Source of the DNA: Thermococcus sp.
GTDB lineage: Archaea; Methanobacteriota_B; Thermococci; Thermococcales; Thermococcaceae
DNA length: 64,000 bases
Direction: 5' to 3'
NCBI RefSeq assembly: GCF_027052235.1
Contig: NZ_JALUFF010000063.1
Span: 1-64,000, forward strand
The position numbers and the translations under genes were made by a program. The stretch's first letter is position 1. Every line of letters starts with the position of its first letter. This document shows positions 34,924-44,140 of the stretch, in pieces. The notes under the pieces were generated by a model. The model was not told the DNA's origin. It did no database searches and saw only the letters and a list, made by a program, of their open reading frames with translations.

Positions 34924-35115
34924 TCACCACCCCCTCCTGTGCCGGTACCAGATACGTAAGGGAGTGATGATGGCTGTAACCACCAATGAGATCACCGGCG
35001 CCCAAACAGCAGGTATCTTCTGACCAGTTGCATTCCACACAAACGCATATGTCATAAAAACTAAAATAAACAACGGTACAGCCCTTAGAAGTTCCTCCCT
35101 CGTGATATCATCCAT
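34924..35115 (-). CDS. Small membrane protein, candidate archaeocin immunity protein (A)
   Basis: 63 residues with two membrane helices (about 9-27 and 35-53), an acidic N-terminus and the basic tail RIWYRHRRGW, predicting both ends in the cytoplasm. ATG 35115 follows AGAGGTGAT. A TATA box CCTTATACTT (minus strand, 35160-35169) just past the stop of the secreted protein gene could drive this gene and the next one separately. No family recognised. Confidence 0.7.
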   Translation of the reverse strand: MDDITREELLRAVPLFILVFMTYAFVWNATGQKIPAVWAPVISLVVTAIITPLRIWYRHRRGW

Positions 35116-35159
35116 TGGGATCACCTCTGAGTTTGTGCACAGAGTTTGTACAAAATAAA

Positions 35160-35169
35160 AAGTATAAGG
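35160..35169 (-). promoter_or_regulatory. Internal TATA box for the two small membrane protein genes
   Basis: Minus strand ACCTTATACT, 45-55 bases before ATG 35115. It would allow the small genes to be expressed without the secreted protein, as expected for immunity genes. Confidence 0.5.
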
Positions 35170-35171
35170 TT

Positions 35172-36071
35172 TTATCCCTCTAATTTGCACTGTACGAGAC
35201 AAGGAAGTGCAAATGCTAAACCAACACATGCCACGCATAATCCCACACTGTAGGGATTGGGCATTACAAAAGCAGTCCAACAGGTCCAATAGCATAATTT
35301 AGCTAAGTCGCTATCTCCGACAAGTTTTTCTAGTATACAACCTACAACACATGCCCCATATCCATCTATGATCACTGCCACTCCCACTGCTTTCTGTTGG
35401 TTGTATTCTGGAAGTGTGAGTCTTACTAAGTGCGATAAGTGTCTCAGCTCGTAAGCACTTCTGCCCCAGATCCAAGCTGTCTCATCATGCCTCCTAAGCT
35501 TCATAAGAACCTTGTTAAGAGTCCAGTAATACTCCGAGAGAGTCAAGTTGTTTCTGACAATAATACTGTCAGCAACAGGAACTACTCTATTTTCGTCCTT
35601 TGGAGCAATGTTCATCCCAGTTAGATAAGCCCTGTACTCGCCAGTCTTAGGGTCAGTAAATATCCTCGTGACGAGAGTAAAGTTGTACTGGCTCCTCTCG
35701 GCACGATAAACGAGCGCGTACATCGTATAGTTAAACGTGCTGTTGTAGAAGTTCAGCCTGAAGAACAGCAACTGCTCATGCCTTTCACTCATGTTGTAAA
35801 GCGTGACTACTGAAACGTTAACTTTGGGAGTAACGTTGGACTTGTAGAGCGGACAGCCCTTAGTCAGGTTAGTGAAGTTAACGACCTTATTCACCCATGT
35901 AACGTTCATCTGGAGCCTGCCCTTATCGTCATACCAGGCAACAACCGCCCTGCGGAATGTTATACTGGCGTTGTTAGTGCTCATTGCCATTGCTTGGGGA
36001 GCCGCAATCAATTGAAGACTCAGCACCATGGCCACGAGAAACGTTCCGAAAGCAGTCTTTCTCCAATTCAT
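35172..36071 (-). CDS. Secreted protein with C-terminal eight-cysteine domain, halocin C8-like archaeocin candidate
   Basis: 299 residues. A Sec signal peptide (1-29, hydrophobic core LVAMVLSLQLIAA, cleavage after AMA) precedes an N-terminal domain with eleven N-glycosylation sequons (Asn34 to Asn175). The last 60 residues are hydrophobic and carry eight cysteines: CX3C (241, 245), CX3C (260, 264), CX2C (279, 282) and CX3C (291, 295). One further Cys (73) lies in the N-domain. The halocin C8 precursor of haloarchaea has the same plan: a secreted N-terminal immunity part and a C-terminal cysteine-rich toxin of about 76 residues. Two small membrane protein genes follow. A strong TATA box lies upstream. 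Other readings, such as a surface protein with a disulfide-rich anchor, remain open. Confidence 0.7.
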   Translation of the reverse strand: MNWRKTAFGTFLVAMVLSLQLIAAPQAMAMSTNNASITFRRAVVAWYDDKGRLQMNVTWVNKVVNFTNLTKGCPLYKSNVTPKVNVSVVTLYNMSERHEQLLFFRLNFYNSTFNYTMYALVYRAERSQYNFTLVTRIFTDPKTGEYRAYLTGMNIAPKDENRVVPVADSIIVRNNLTLSEYYWTLNKVLMKLRRHDETAWIWGRSAYELRHLSHLVRLTLPEYNQQKAVGVAVIIDGYGACVVGCILEKLVGDSDLAKLCYWTCWTAFVMPNPYSVGLCVACVGLAFALPCLVQCKLEG

Positions 36072-36114
36072 GGCCACCACCTGACCAGTTGGCCATATTC
36101 AATAACACATGAAA

Positions 36115-36124
36115 CTATATAAAC
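36115..36124 (-). promoter_or_regulatory. TATA box of the eight-cysteine protein gene
   Basis: Minus strand GTTTATATAG preceded by AAAAG, about 45 bases upstream of ATG 36071; AGGTGGTGG serves as ribosome site. Confidence 0.65.
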
Positions 36125-36827
36125 TTTTCTTTTTAAAGTTGAATTAACTAACGTTTTTTTTTCGTAGGATTTTCAATTTATAACCATGCAAAAACGAATC
36201 AATTAAGTCGAAAAAAGCCCAAGTAAAAGAACGAACAAAAGAACACAAACGATTATTTTATGCAACCAAAGCTCGGGGCGTGGGGGCATAGCCCCTCAGC
36301 AACCTTTGCTTGCACAAAGCCTGACCAAATGGCTCTGACTCAATTTAATCACCTTGGAACAGTTCGTACGTGCTTTGTAATGAGAAGGCTTGTAGTTGAC
36401 TTTCTTGGATAGAGTAGCTGATATCTGCTGGGTTTATCTCCTTCGCGCCCCTCGGGCGCTATGGAAAGTAAACCACATCCAAAAAGTTAGTTCGAGTGTG
36501 AAAGCCCATGGGAATAAAGCACACGAAAAGCACGTACAAACTTTGATGAAACTTTGCAATAGCCTTTGGGAAAGGCTGGCGAAAAAGTACCCTCTCGTTT
36601 CAAGGAGCAGAAAATCAGTTGTGCACCTGATTTAATAATTCTAAGCGGGGGTTTAATGTCAATGGAAACTTTAAAGCGGTTCCAGCTCATTATTGGCGTC
36701 CTTCGGACGCCGTTTTAAAAGTGGAACATTCACCAAAAAATAAAGTTGAGAACAAACCCACTAAAAGCTAAAAATCAAAATCAAAAAGCACTCAACCTTC
36801 CGCCGGCGCTTGCGTCAGCAAGGGCCG
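36125..36827. repeat. AT-rich spacer with palindromic repeats
   Basis: About 700 bases without a gene between the secreted protein and cbf5. Nested palindromes lie at 36431-36474 (arms GGTTTA/TAAACC, core GCGCCC/GGGCGC) and 36679-36727 (arms GTTCCA/TGGAAC, core GGCGTCC/GGACGCC). A half copy of the AT-rich hairpin (GAAACTTTGC, 36548-36557) runs into a separate perfect hairpin at 36561-36577. The flank of the second palindrome (TTTTAAAAGTGGAAC...CCAAAAAATAAAG) matches that of the copy at 16498-16547. The frame at 36396-36635 has no ribosome site and crosses these elements. Confidence 0.7.
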
Positions 36828-37832
36828 CTACCAGAGCTTTGGATACCAGTCCCTCGGCATGAAAACCTTATCAACGTCCACAGCTATTCCCCTAGTCTTT
36901 GTGAGCATCTCCTGACTAGTCATCTTGGCCTTTCCAAGGGCAACCAGCTCATCCTTCAGGGTCATTACTGCAACCAGATCGCCGGGTTTTATGCCCTTGT
37001 GCAGCTTCACTATCCCGGGAACCGCCAAGTCTGCACCATGAGTTACCGCGGAAACCGCAGAGTCCCTAATCCACACCTTGGGCAGGTGCTCCACCGCTTT
37101 CTCCATCGGCTGTATCGCCTTCCTGAAGTACTCCTCGATGCCGTCCTCCTTCCAGAAGTGGTAGTAGTCAACCAAATCGTGGAGCGTGACGAGGGTTTCA
37201 TCCTCCTTGAATGGGCCGCTTCTGGTGCGGCGCAACTCGGCCATGTGGGCACCGACGCCGAGGGCCAGGCCTATGTGATGGATAAGGGAGCGGATGTAGG
37301 TTCCTGCCTCAACCCCAACCCTAAAGAGCACATCCCTTCCTTCAATCTCAAGCACCTCGATGTAGTAGACCTTCCTCGTCCTCAACCTTCTCTTGACTGC
37401 GCTCCTAAGGGGTGGCCTTTGGATTATCTCACCCTCGAATTCCTTCATGACTGCTCTGATTTTATCCTCGGGAACGTCACCGTGGAGGTGCATTAAAGCG
37501 ACGTACTCCTTACCCGCTGGCAAAAGCGCCTGAACTACTCTTGTTGCCCTCTCAAGCGCAACAGGGAGAACTCCACTCACCTTCGGATCAAGGGTTCCGC
37601 CGTGACCTGCTTTGCTGAGGTTGAAGAGTCTTTTAATCCATGCAACCACCTCATGGCTCGTCGGGCCAGGAGGCTTGTCGAGGTTTATTATGCCGAACTG
37701 GATGTGCATTTCCATGGGCCTCTTCTCGGGCGGAAAGCCCCACTTCGGGTTCGTCTCAGCCTTCTCATCCCTAACCAGAACCTCGCGCTTTATATCAGCT
37801 GGTAGGATTCTCCTGACTTCATCCCTCGCCAT
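36828..37832 (-). CDS. cbf5: tRNA/rRNA pseudouridine synthase Cbf5 (TruB family)
   Basis: Catalytic subunit of archaeal H/ACA guide RNPs, also able to make Psi55 in tRNA. The catalytic Asp82 is in HGGTLDPKVSG, preceded by NLDKPPGPTSHE. A C-terminal PUA domain (about 255-334, with GADLAVPGIVKL and KPGDLVAVM) binds the ACA end of the guide RNA. ATG 37832 follows GGTGATGCTC, with a TATA box GTTTATAAGC at about 37876-37886. Cbf5 normally sits near L14e in archaea; here an SDR gene lies between. Confidence 0.96.
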   Translation of the reverse strand: MARDEVRRILPADIKREVLVRDEKAETNPKWGFPPEKRPMEMHIQFGIINLDKPPGPTSHEVVAWIKRLFNLSKAGHGGTLDPKVSGVLPVALERATRVVQALLPAGKEYVALMHLHGDVPEDKIRAVMKEFEGEIIQRPPLRSAVKRRLRTRKVYYIEVLEIEGRDVLFRVGVEAGTYIRSLIHHIGLALGVGAHMAELRRTRSGPFKEDETLVTLHDLVDYYHFWKEDGIEEYFRKAIQPMEKAVEHLPKVWIRDSAVSAVTHGADLAVPGIVKLHKGIKPGDLVAVMTLKDELVALGKAKMTSQEMLTKTRGIAVDVDKVFMPRDWYPKLW

Positions 37833-37890
37833 GAGCATCACCGATGAGCGTTATCGCTCTAAATTCCTGACACTGCTTATAAACCTGAGC

Positions 37891-38604
37891 TTAATACTTG
37901 AACCTGTAGGTAAATGCAGGCCAGCCCGGGAGATACTTCAGGAGTTTTAGGTAGCCCGGTACGAAGACCTCGCTTTTTCCGGCCTCAAGACCTTTGACTA
38001 TGGCCCTGGCAACTTTTTCTGGCCCTATTGAGCCCCTGGGAACTTTTCCATCCCAGAAATCGGTTTTGACCTGCTTTGGATAGACGCGCATTACGCTGAT
38101 TCCCAGCTTCCCGAGTTCTCCAGCGAGGTTCAGGGCCATACTGTGGAGGGCAGCCTTGGAGGCGCAGTAGGAGGGTAGCTCAGGGGCGTTGACAAAGGCC
38201 ACACCACTTATAACGAAAACAACAGTGGAGCCTTGGCCCATAAAGGGAAGGAGTTCCCTTGTGAGAATAACGGGAAATAGGGCATTGAGCTTGAAGACAC
38301 CCTCAAGTTCCTCCGGGGAGTGCTTGATGAGAGGCTTTCTAAGCCCATAGCCAGCGTTGTTCACGAGCACGTCGAGCCTCTCGATGCCAAGGTCCCTCAA
38401 CCCCTCGGCAACCTTCTCTGAAGAACCTTGCCTGAGGAGGTCGGCAACCAAAAACTCAAACCTCTCGCCGAGCTTATTCTTCATTTCCTTAAGCTTTTCC
38501 AGATTTCTGGCAACGCCAACAACAAAGTAACCCTCTCTGAGGAGAGCCACAGCAAGTTCCCTGCCAATGCCACCGGTGACTCCCGTAACGAGAGCAATCT
38601 TCAT
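37891..38604 (-). CDS. Short-chain dehydrogenase/reductase
   Basis: 237-residue NAD(P)-dependent oxidoreductase of the classical SDR type. The cofactor motif TGVTGGIGRE lies at 8-17, NNAG follows VLV near 85, and the catalytic Ser-Tyr-Lys set is VISGVAF with SYCASK. The substrate is unknown. Intergenic gaps of 56-58 bases on both sides separate it from rpl14e and cbf5, wider than in the rest of the cluster, which suggests an insertion into an older L14e-cbf5 neighbourhood. Confidence 0.9.
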   Translation of the reverse strand: MKIALVTGVTGGIGRELAVALLREGYFVVGVARNLEKLKEMKNKLGERFEFLVADLLRQGSSEKVAEGLRDLGIERLDVLVNNAGYGLRKPLIKHSPEELEGVFKLNALFPVILTRELLPFMGQGSTVVFVISGVAFVNAPELPSYCASKAALHSMALNLAGELGKLGISVMRVYPKQVKTDFWDGKVPRGSIGPEKVARAIVKGLEAGKSEVFVPGYLKLLKYLPGWPAFTYRFKY

Positions 38605-38660
38605 GGAACCACCTGAGAAAAAGTCCTTTCAAAACATAGGATAGAAGAGGCCAAAAGGCC

Positions 38661-38912
38661 TCACTCAAGGCTGATTCCAGCCTGCTCAAGGGCCTGCCTT
38701 ATCTCATCGTCTGAGGCGCCCCTTGGGATGTTTATCTTCTCCGGAAGGGGCTCAAGGTGCTTGATGTTCATCCTCCTGCGCTTGACCTTGTTGAGGCCAG
38801 CACCGGTAACGAGGACGAAGTTCCTGTCTATTATGTCGGCAACGACTACCTTCTGACCGGCCCTCCTTCCGGCAATAACAACGGCAATCCTTCCAACGTC
38901 TATAGCAGGCAT
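38661..38912 (-). CDS. rpl14e: Ribosomal protein L14e (eL14)
   Basis: 83-residue archaeal/eukaryotic large-subunit protein with a KOW-like barrel ([20 protein letters not shown]). Its ATG directly follows the cmk stop codon. Confidence 0.96.
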   Translation of the reverse strand: MPAIDVGRIAVVIAGRRAGQKVVVADIIDRNFVLVTGAGLNKVKRRRMNIKHLEPLPEKINIPRGASDDEIRQALEQAGISLE

Positions 38913-39509
38913 TCATCCCACCTCCTTCTTTTTTTCGTTGCCCGGGTATCTACCCGACCCCGCGTCGCCGTCGGGGTAAAGGTGGTCGATGGCGGCCTTC
39001 ACAATCGCGAAGACCCCATCGGGACCCCATTTCGCGGTGTTTATGATCAAATCATAAATCGACTTGTCCTCGATGTCGATGCCGTAGAGGTTTAAATACC
39101 TTTTCCTGTTCCCCTTCTCCCTCTCGGCTATCTCAATGAAGGCCCGCTCAACGGAGATGCCCTCTCTCCTCGCGACCCTCTTGGCGCGCTCCATTATTGG
39201 AGCGTCGAGCCAGATTTTTAGATCGGCGTTCTTGACCATCCAACCGGCGAGACGGCCCTCAATAACAACGTTACACTCCTTGGCTGCCTCGACCTGCCTC
39301 CTGTCAACCTCTCTGTCTATCTCCGGGTGGAGTTCCGCATATTTCTGGAACTCCTCAAGGGTCATACCCATTTCCTTGGCCATCTGGCGGAAGATTAGAC
39401 CAGCGTAGATGTGCTTGAAGCCATAGTGCCTAGCTAGGTTCCGGCAGAGGGTCGTTGTCCCGGACCCGGCAAGGCCACTGACGGTTATTACGAGGCAGCC
39501 CTTCGGCAT
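38913..39509 (-). CDS. cmk: Cytidylate kinase
   Basis: Phosphorylates CMP and dCMP. The P-loop is SGLAGSGTTT (11-20), with Thr where most kinases have Lys, as I remember for other archaeal CMKs. LNLYGIDIEDKSIYDLIINTA is a second family block. The 198 residues end in a charged tail. Lies in the ribosomal cluster between L34e and L14e, ten bases after L34e. Confidence 0.94.
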   Translation of the reverse strand: MPKGCLVITVSGLAGSGTTTLCRNLARHYGFKHIYAGLIFRQMAKEMGMTLEEFQKYAELHPEIDREVDRRQVEAAKECNVVIEGRLAGWMVKNADLKIWLDAPIMERAKRVARREGISVERAFIEIAEREKGNRKRYLNLYGIDIEDKSIYDLIINTAKWGPDGVFAIVKAAIDHLYPDGDAGSGRYPGNEKKKEVG

Positions 39510-39519
39510 GGGGACACCT

Positions 39520-39792
39520 TCAGAGGGCTATGCCGGCCCTTACCTGGGCCTTCATGACCTTTCTCATACAGCTCGGGCAGAGGTTCGGGTAGGGCCTCTC
39601 AGGCCTCTTCTTGGTTTTGGGGAGCTTCCTGAGTTCGCTCGGCCTTCCGCGCGGGACACCGTTGAGGGGCCTGCCACAGAGGGCGCAGTGGGCTATCCTC
39701 GGCTTCCTCCTCTCAAAGTGTATGACCGTCCTTCCGCCCGGAGTGCGGACGTACTTCCTCCTCCATGACCTTGACCTGTACATCGGCTTCAT
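39520..39792 (-). CDS. rpl34e: Ribosomal protein L34e (eL34)
   Basis: 90-residue zinc-binding large-subunit protein, with ligands in HCALCGRPL and [10 protein letters not shown]. Starts [20 protein letters not shown] after GAGGTGAGAGC; the upstream in-frame ATG at 39807 is not needed. Confidence 0.96.
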   Translation of the reverse strand: MKPMYRSRSWRRKYVRTPGGRTVIHFERRKPRIAHCALCGRPLNGVPRGRPSELRKLPKTKKRPERPYPNLCPSCMRKVMKAQVRAGIAL

Positions 39793-39833
39793 GCTCTCAC
39801 CTCGCAACCCCTTTTAGCGGAGCGTTTTTAAAT

Positions 39834-40358
39834 TTATCCCATGTCGAGGAGCTTTCTCAGTATCATACCGACCGCATAGCTCGTGAGGAAGTACCAGCCA
39901 AGGTAGCCGAGCTGATCAGGTGGCAGGTTGGAATGATACATCTTGTGGAACCAGTCGAAGAGGAAGAAGTTGAAGGGTAACTTTGCTATGCCCACTTCAA
40001 CGTACCACCGCCTGAGCCACCCGAAGAACACCCAGAACAGGGGCAGTGTGATCAGCATTGGAATCATAGTCTGCTTCATAACCTCGCTCTGCATCTTCAT
40101 AAGTTCCATCTGCTTCTGCTGAACCTTGCGGAGCTTCTTCTCGTCCCCACTCTTCTGAGCCTCACGCATTTCCTTCTGGAGCTCCTTGCTGAGCTTCTGT
40201 ATCTTCTTCTGCTTTTCCACGTCGGTGAAGAAGTAGTATATCAGCGTGTAGAAACCGCCGATTATTGCTCCCGCTACCGTTATCACCCATATCGGGTGGT
40301 ACTTCATGATAAAGGGTCCGAACAGGACGTCAAGGAAGTGGTATATCGCCTCACTCAT
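39834..40358 (-). CDS. DUF106/EMC3-type membrane insertase (Oxa1 superfamily)
   Basis: 174-residue archaeal member of the Oxa1/YidC/Get1/EMC3 superfamily, thought to help insert membrane proteins near the ribosome. Three membrane helices (about 20-45, 97-117 and 147-170) flank a long charged coiled coil ([18 protein letters not shown] and onward, about 50-95). ATG 40358 overlaps the adkA stop by eight bases. Location between adkA and L34e, near secY, agrees with a role in membrane insertion. Confidence 0.9.
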   Translation of the reverse strand: MSEAIYHFLDVLFGPFIMKYHPIWVITVAGAIIGGFYTLIYYFFTDVEKQKKIQKLSKELQKEMREAQKSGDEKKLRKVQQKQMELMKMQSEVMKQTMIPMLITLPLFWVFFGWLRRWYVEVGIAKLPFNFFLFDWFHKMYHSNLPPDQLGYLGWYFLTSYAVGMILRKLLDMG

Positions 40359-40941
40359 ACTCTCCCACCGCCAGATCAAGTACTTTTACAAGCTCATTAA
40401 CGGCCTCCTCAAGACCCTTATCCTCGTGGTTCTCGATTATCTTCACGAGGGCGTTTGAGTGCATGGCGTAGCTTATCGCCGCGGCCCTGTTGAGATCCTG
40501 ATGCCTCTCAATCTGCTCCTCAGTCTCGACATCCCTGTCCCTTTTGAGGTCACGGAGGCGTCTTCCGAGGATCTCACTTGGGGTGGCCTCGATGATGACT
40601 ATGAAGTTTGGGTTTATAACCTCGATGACCTCCCTGGGAAAGCCGAGGAGATACCCAACGGGGGTCTTTATTGTGGCGTGGGTATCGAGTAGCACGGGCT
40701 CCTTGCGGGCTATCTCCACAATCCTCTGGGCCGCTTTGAGCTGTAACTCCTTCTGGGTTCTAGGTTCGAGCTTCCTCATCTCGTCTCTGTGCTTGACGAG
40801 GCCGGCCTTAACCGCCTCCTCGAACATGAGGTCACCGAAGTTAACGAGCCTGAACTTGGCCCTCGTCCTCTTAAGGGCAATTCTGGTGATGGTGCTCTTT
40901 CCGACTCCAGGAATACCGGTGATCATCACTACGAACGGCAT
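40351..40941 (-). CDS. adkA: Archaeal adenylate kinase
   Basis: 196-residue adenylate kinase of the archaeal type (AdkA), which interconverts ATP, ADP and AMP. P-loop GIPGVGKST (9-17), [11 protein letters not shown] near 35 and [17 protein letters not shown] are diagnostic. ATG 40941 after GGTGAGGCTC; the longer frame to 41004 lacks support. Lies after secY in the conserved secY-adk order. Confidence 0.96.
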   Translation of the reverse strand: MPFVVMITGIPGVGKSTITRIALKRTRAKFRLVNFGDLMFEEAVKAGLVKHRDEMRKLEPRTQKELQLKAAQRIVEIARKEPVLLDTHATIKTPVGYLLGFPREVIEVINPNFIVIIEATPSEILGRRLRDLKRDRDVETEEQIERHQDLNRAAAISYAMHSNALVKIIENHEDKGLEEAVNELVKVLDLAVGEYE

Positions 40942-41013
40942 GAGCCTCACCCAGGGGGGGGTTCTGCAAGGATAATAAAAAAGCGGACTTAAAAGGTTTT
41001 GCAAAAAAGGAAA

Positions 41014-42465
41014 TCACTTCGTGAAGAACTTTCTCAGGGCCGGGAACATCTCGGTCGCCTGCTCCCTCGCTATTTCCTCGTAGAACCTGTAGAGTATACC
41101 GACTGTAAGCAGTATTCCCGTTCCAGTACCAAGCGCCCCGAGGAAGTCGGCTAGTACTGCCACCACTGCCAGCGTAAAGGAGCCCCAGAAGGTAACGTAG
41201 GGTATGTACCTCTGGAGAACCCTCTCAAGGATCCTCGGATCCCTCCTAAAGCCGGGTATCTGGAGGCCCGCCTGCTGGAGCTGTCTGGCTATGCTTCTGG
41301 CATCGAGACCCGTCAGCTCAACCCAGAGGAAACCGAAGATCAGCGACCAGAATATCGTCTGGAGGGCATACACAGTGGCCCTTACGGGCTCGTTGATAAC
41401 ATGGAAGATGTCCCTCGGCGGATATAGGTACGTGACGAATCCACTAGCCGGGAAGCCGTTCTTGTCAAAGGTACCGAGCCAAGTTATGCCGTAGTTGGTG
41501 AGGAGCCTGGCCCAGAGCTGTATGTTGGCGTATAAGGCCATGGTGAGGATTATCGGAATGTTGCTGACGTACATGAACCTTATTGGATACCTGCCACGGA
41601 CGGTTACACGGCCGTAGCTAAGGGGTATCTCCACGCGCATGCTTTCGAGGTAGACAACTATGAGGAACACCACTATCGTGCCGGTGAGCTTCACTATGTC
41701 CGGCAACGTTGGACCACGGTAAAGTGCACCCATTATGTCACCCTTGAGCAGGTGCTGGATGAAAGCAGGTATGGCGCCGACTATGGCCGGCTGGTTCGTG
41801 AGGGGGTCAATGTACTGGTTGCTTGGCACAGGCGCTAGGGACTTGTATATGACCGTCTGGGAAACGCCCGCCGCTATGAAGAGGCTTATACCGCTCCCTA
41901 TACCCCACTTGCTCACGAGCTCGTCAAGGAGTATCAGGAGGGTCGATGCAAAGCCAAGCTGGAGTATTATGAGGGTTGCAAGACCGAGACCTATGTAGAC
42001 CACACCGGTGGGGCTGGTAACGGTCTGGAATGCCCCGATTCCACCGTTGACCTTACCGAATGCCCCGGCGAAAACGTAGATAGCGGCCTCGAAGAAGCTC
42101 ATGAAGACTGCGAAGAGCTTCTGGGTGGCCTGGTAAAAGCGCCTGTCCTCAGGGTTGGAAAGGTCGAGCCTAACTATCTCCGAACCAACGAGGAGCTGCA
42201 TGATTATACTCGCGGTGACGATAGGGCCTATACCAAGTGTAAGAAGGGAACCGTTTCTACCGGCGAGAACGAAACGTAGCGTTGCGAAGTAATCCTGCAC
42301 CTTCGAGGGGATTCCGTAAACGGGTATCTCCGCGAGGATGAAGTAGAGGAGCAACACTATGCCCGTCCACATGAACTTTTCCTTGAGGGGAACGTGCCTC
42401 TTGGGCCTCTCGACCTCGGGGAAATACCTTTCCAGAGCATAGATTATGTCCCTAGTCTTTCCCAT
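41014..42465 (-). CDS. secY: Preprotein translocase subunit SecY
   Basis: 483-residue channel subunit (Sec61 alpha) with ten predicted membrane helices. The plug region and first external segment follow PVYGIP near residue 48, and the basic loop [20 protein letters not shown] in the C-terminal half contacts the ribosome. ATG 42465; a longer start at 42474 is possible. The partner secE lies at 63.5 kb in this window and SRP54 at 22 kb. Confidence 0.97.
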   Translation of the reverse strand: MGKTRDIIYALERYFPEVERPKRHVPLKEKFMWTGIVLLLYFILAEIPVYGIPSKVQDYFATLRFVLAGRNGSLLTLGIGPIVTASIIMQLLVGSEIVRLDLSNPEDRRFYQATQKLFAVFMSFFEAAIYVFAGAFGKVNGGIGAFQTVTSPTGVVYIGLGLATLIILQLGFASTLLILLDELVSKWGIGSGISLFIAAGVSQTVIYKSLAPVPSNQYIDPLTNQPAIVGAIPAFIQHLLKGDIMGALYRGPTLPDIVKLTGTIVVFLIVVYLESMRVEIPLSYGRVTVRGRYPIRFMYVSNIPIILTMALYANIQLWARLLTNYGITWLGTFDKNGFPASGFVTYLYPPRDIFHVINEPVRATVYALQTIFWSLIFGFLWVELTGLDARSIARQLQQAGLQIPGFRRDPRILERVLQRYIPYVTFWGSFTLAVVAVLADFLGALGTGTGILLTVGILYRFYEEIAREQATEMFPALRKFFTK

Positions 42466-42498
42466 GATTAACACCCGCCAAAAGTTAAATTAAAGGTG

Positions 42499-42945
42499 TC
42501 AGGCGAGGATGACCTCGCCACCGGCTTCCTTGATCTTTTCCTCTGCCTTGGGGGTGACGTAGTAGGCCTTGACGACGAGAGCGCGGGTGAGCTTCCCTGT
42601 TCCAAGAACCTTGTCGATGCCGAGCTGTGTCGCGTCGAAGACGAGCTTTCCTTCCTCCTCGTAGATGACGCCCATGTCCTTAAAGAGCTCGAAGTTCTCC
42701 TCTATCTCGCTGAGGTTTATAACAGTCGGGGTGTACTGGACAGCCTTGGGCCTGTGGAAGCCCCTCTTGCCAAGGTGGTCGGGGGCGTACTTGATAAGCC
42801 AGGTGAACTTCTGGTCCTTCCTCTTGCCCGTTCCTGCCATTCCCTTACCGCCCTTGCTTCCGCCGCCGCGGTGCTTCTTCTTGCAGCCCCATCCGTGAGT
42901 GTGACTTCCGCGGAGCTTCCTAACCTTCTTCCTCCTCCTTATCAT
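42499..42945 (-). CDS. rpl15: Ribosomal protein L15 (uL15)
   Basis: 148-residue large-subunit protein. The glycine/histidine-rich N-terminus ([18 protein letters not shown]) and [16 protein letters not shown] are typical of archaeal L15. Eleven bases from rpl30, 33 from secY. Confidence 0.97.
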   Translation of the reverse strand: MIRRRKKVRKLRGSHTHGWGCKKKHRGGGSKGGKGMAGTGKRKDQKFTWLIKYAPDHLGKRGFHRPKAVQYTPTVINLSEIEENFELFKDMGVIYEEEGKLVFDATQLGIDKVLGTGKLTRALVVKAYYVTPKAEEKIKEAGGEVILA

Positions 42946-42956
42946 CTCTCGCCACC

Positions 42957-43424
42957 TCAGAGCATTCTCTCAATGAGTTCGTTTATCTTCTCACCGCGGT
43001 AGCCTAAAGCGCCACCCTCCTTGAAGGAGCGCTTCTTGCTCCCCTTGAGGCCACCCCTCGGCGGGTGGAGCCTGAAGACCGGCTTGAGATTTGGCAAATC
43101 TTTGAGCCTCATCTCGCCGTTAACGACTTTCTCGGCGAACTCATCGATGCCTATTCCGAGCTTCTCCCTGACGTACTCCTCGGTAACGGGTCTGTTTCCA
43201 ATGAGCCTTCCGCGCTTCCTGAGGAGCTTTGCCAGGGTTTCCTTGTCTATCTCGCCCCAGGTTATGTAGTCCTTGACCTTCTGTATCATTCCGCGGTAGC
43301 TCGGGTTGTCGTCAACGATTACGAGGTGGTTTATCCTGTGGAGGCGGAGCATAGCTAGAGTATCCCTCACTTCGCCCCTCGCCCTGATACCGCTCCTCAG
43401 CCTTATGAGCGCTAACTTGGCCAT
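42957..43424 (-). CDS. rpl30: Ribosomal protein L30 (uL30)
   Basis: 155-residue large-subunit protein of the long archaeal/eukaryotic form; starts [20 protein letters not shown] and ends with the basic [19 protein letters not shown] stretch. Confidence 0.97.
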   Translation of the reverse strand: MAKLALIRLRSGIRARGEVRDTLAMLRLHRINHLVIVDDNPSYRGMIQKVKDYITWGEIDKETLAKLLRKRGRLIGNRPVTEEYVREKLGIGIDEFAEKVVNGEMRLKDLPNLKPVFRLHPPRGGLKGSKKRSFKEGGALGYRGEKINELIERML

Positions 43425-43435
43425 CTTCTCTCACC

Positions 43436-44140
43436 TCACAGCTCAAAGCTCTGGGGCATCGCCCTGCCAACGACGATACCGTACTTCTCCTCCATGCCGG
43501 GTTGGATGGCAACGCGGTTGGTGTTGTAGAGGGCGTTGAAGACGGCCTTTGCGAAGTTTACTGTCGTTCTAGTCTCACCAAGTGTCTGAGACCAGACGTC
43601 CTGCACTCCAGCGAGGCTGAGTATCTTCTTGCCGACGTCACCTATGACGAGGCCGAGACCGCGCGGACCGGGCATGAGCTTGACCCTAACGCTTCCCTCC
43701 TTGCCCTCGACGGCGAAGGGTATCGAGTGCGGTCTTCTACAGCGGCATTCCCATGAGCCACATCCGCGCTTGATCTCGATGATGTTCATCTTGGCGTAGT
43801 TGATGGCCTTCCTGATGGCTATGCCGACTTCCCTTCCGTGGCCGATTCCGAGGCCCACGTAGCCGTCCCTGTTGCCAACTGCCGCGAGAACGCGGAAGCG
43901 AATCCTTCTACCGCTGTCGGTCATTCTCACGGTGAGGGCTATGTCGAGTACCTCTTGGTTCTCCCGGAGGTTGACCTCGGGAAGGAGGACGTCAACTATC
44001 TCGGGCTCCTTTATCTGGTAACCCTTCCTGAATATCTCGTGAATGTCCGTTATCTGGCCCTCCTTAACGAGCCTGCCGAGCTTCGTCCTCGGCTCCCACT
44101 CCTCAAGAACCCTCTGGGCTATCTCTCTCGGGTCGCTCAT
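43436..44140 (-). CDS. rps5: Ribosomal protein S5 (uS5)
   Basis: 234-residue small-subunit protein involved in decoding fidelity and mRNA entry. The double-stranded RNA-binding fold contains [20 protein letters not shown]. Its start overlaps the rpl18 stop by four bases. Confidence 0.97.
   Translation of the reverse strand: MSDPREIAQRVLEEWEPRTKLGRLVKEGQITDIHEIFRKGYQIKEPEIVDVLLPEVNLRENQEVLDIALTVRMTDSGRRIRFRVLAAVGNRDGYVGLGIGHGREVGIAIRKAINYAKMNIIEIKRGCGSWECRCRRPHSIPFAVEGKEGSVRVKLMPGPRGLGLVIGDVGKKILSLAGVQDVWSQTLGETRTTVNFAKAVFNALYNTNRVAIQPGMEEKYGIVVGRAMPQSFEL

Noticed and set aside
36396-36635. 79-codon frame upstream of cbf5
   Set aside because: Overlaps palindromic repeats, no ribosome site, no family resemblance.
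37846-37859. Small hairpin GAGCG/CGCTC before cbf5, considered as an autoregulatory RNA
   Set aside because: The predicted transcription start falls within the hairpin, so it may not be in the mRNA; only five pairs.
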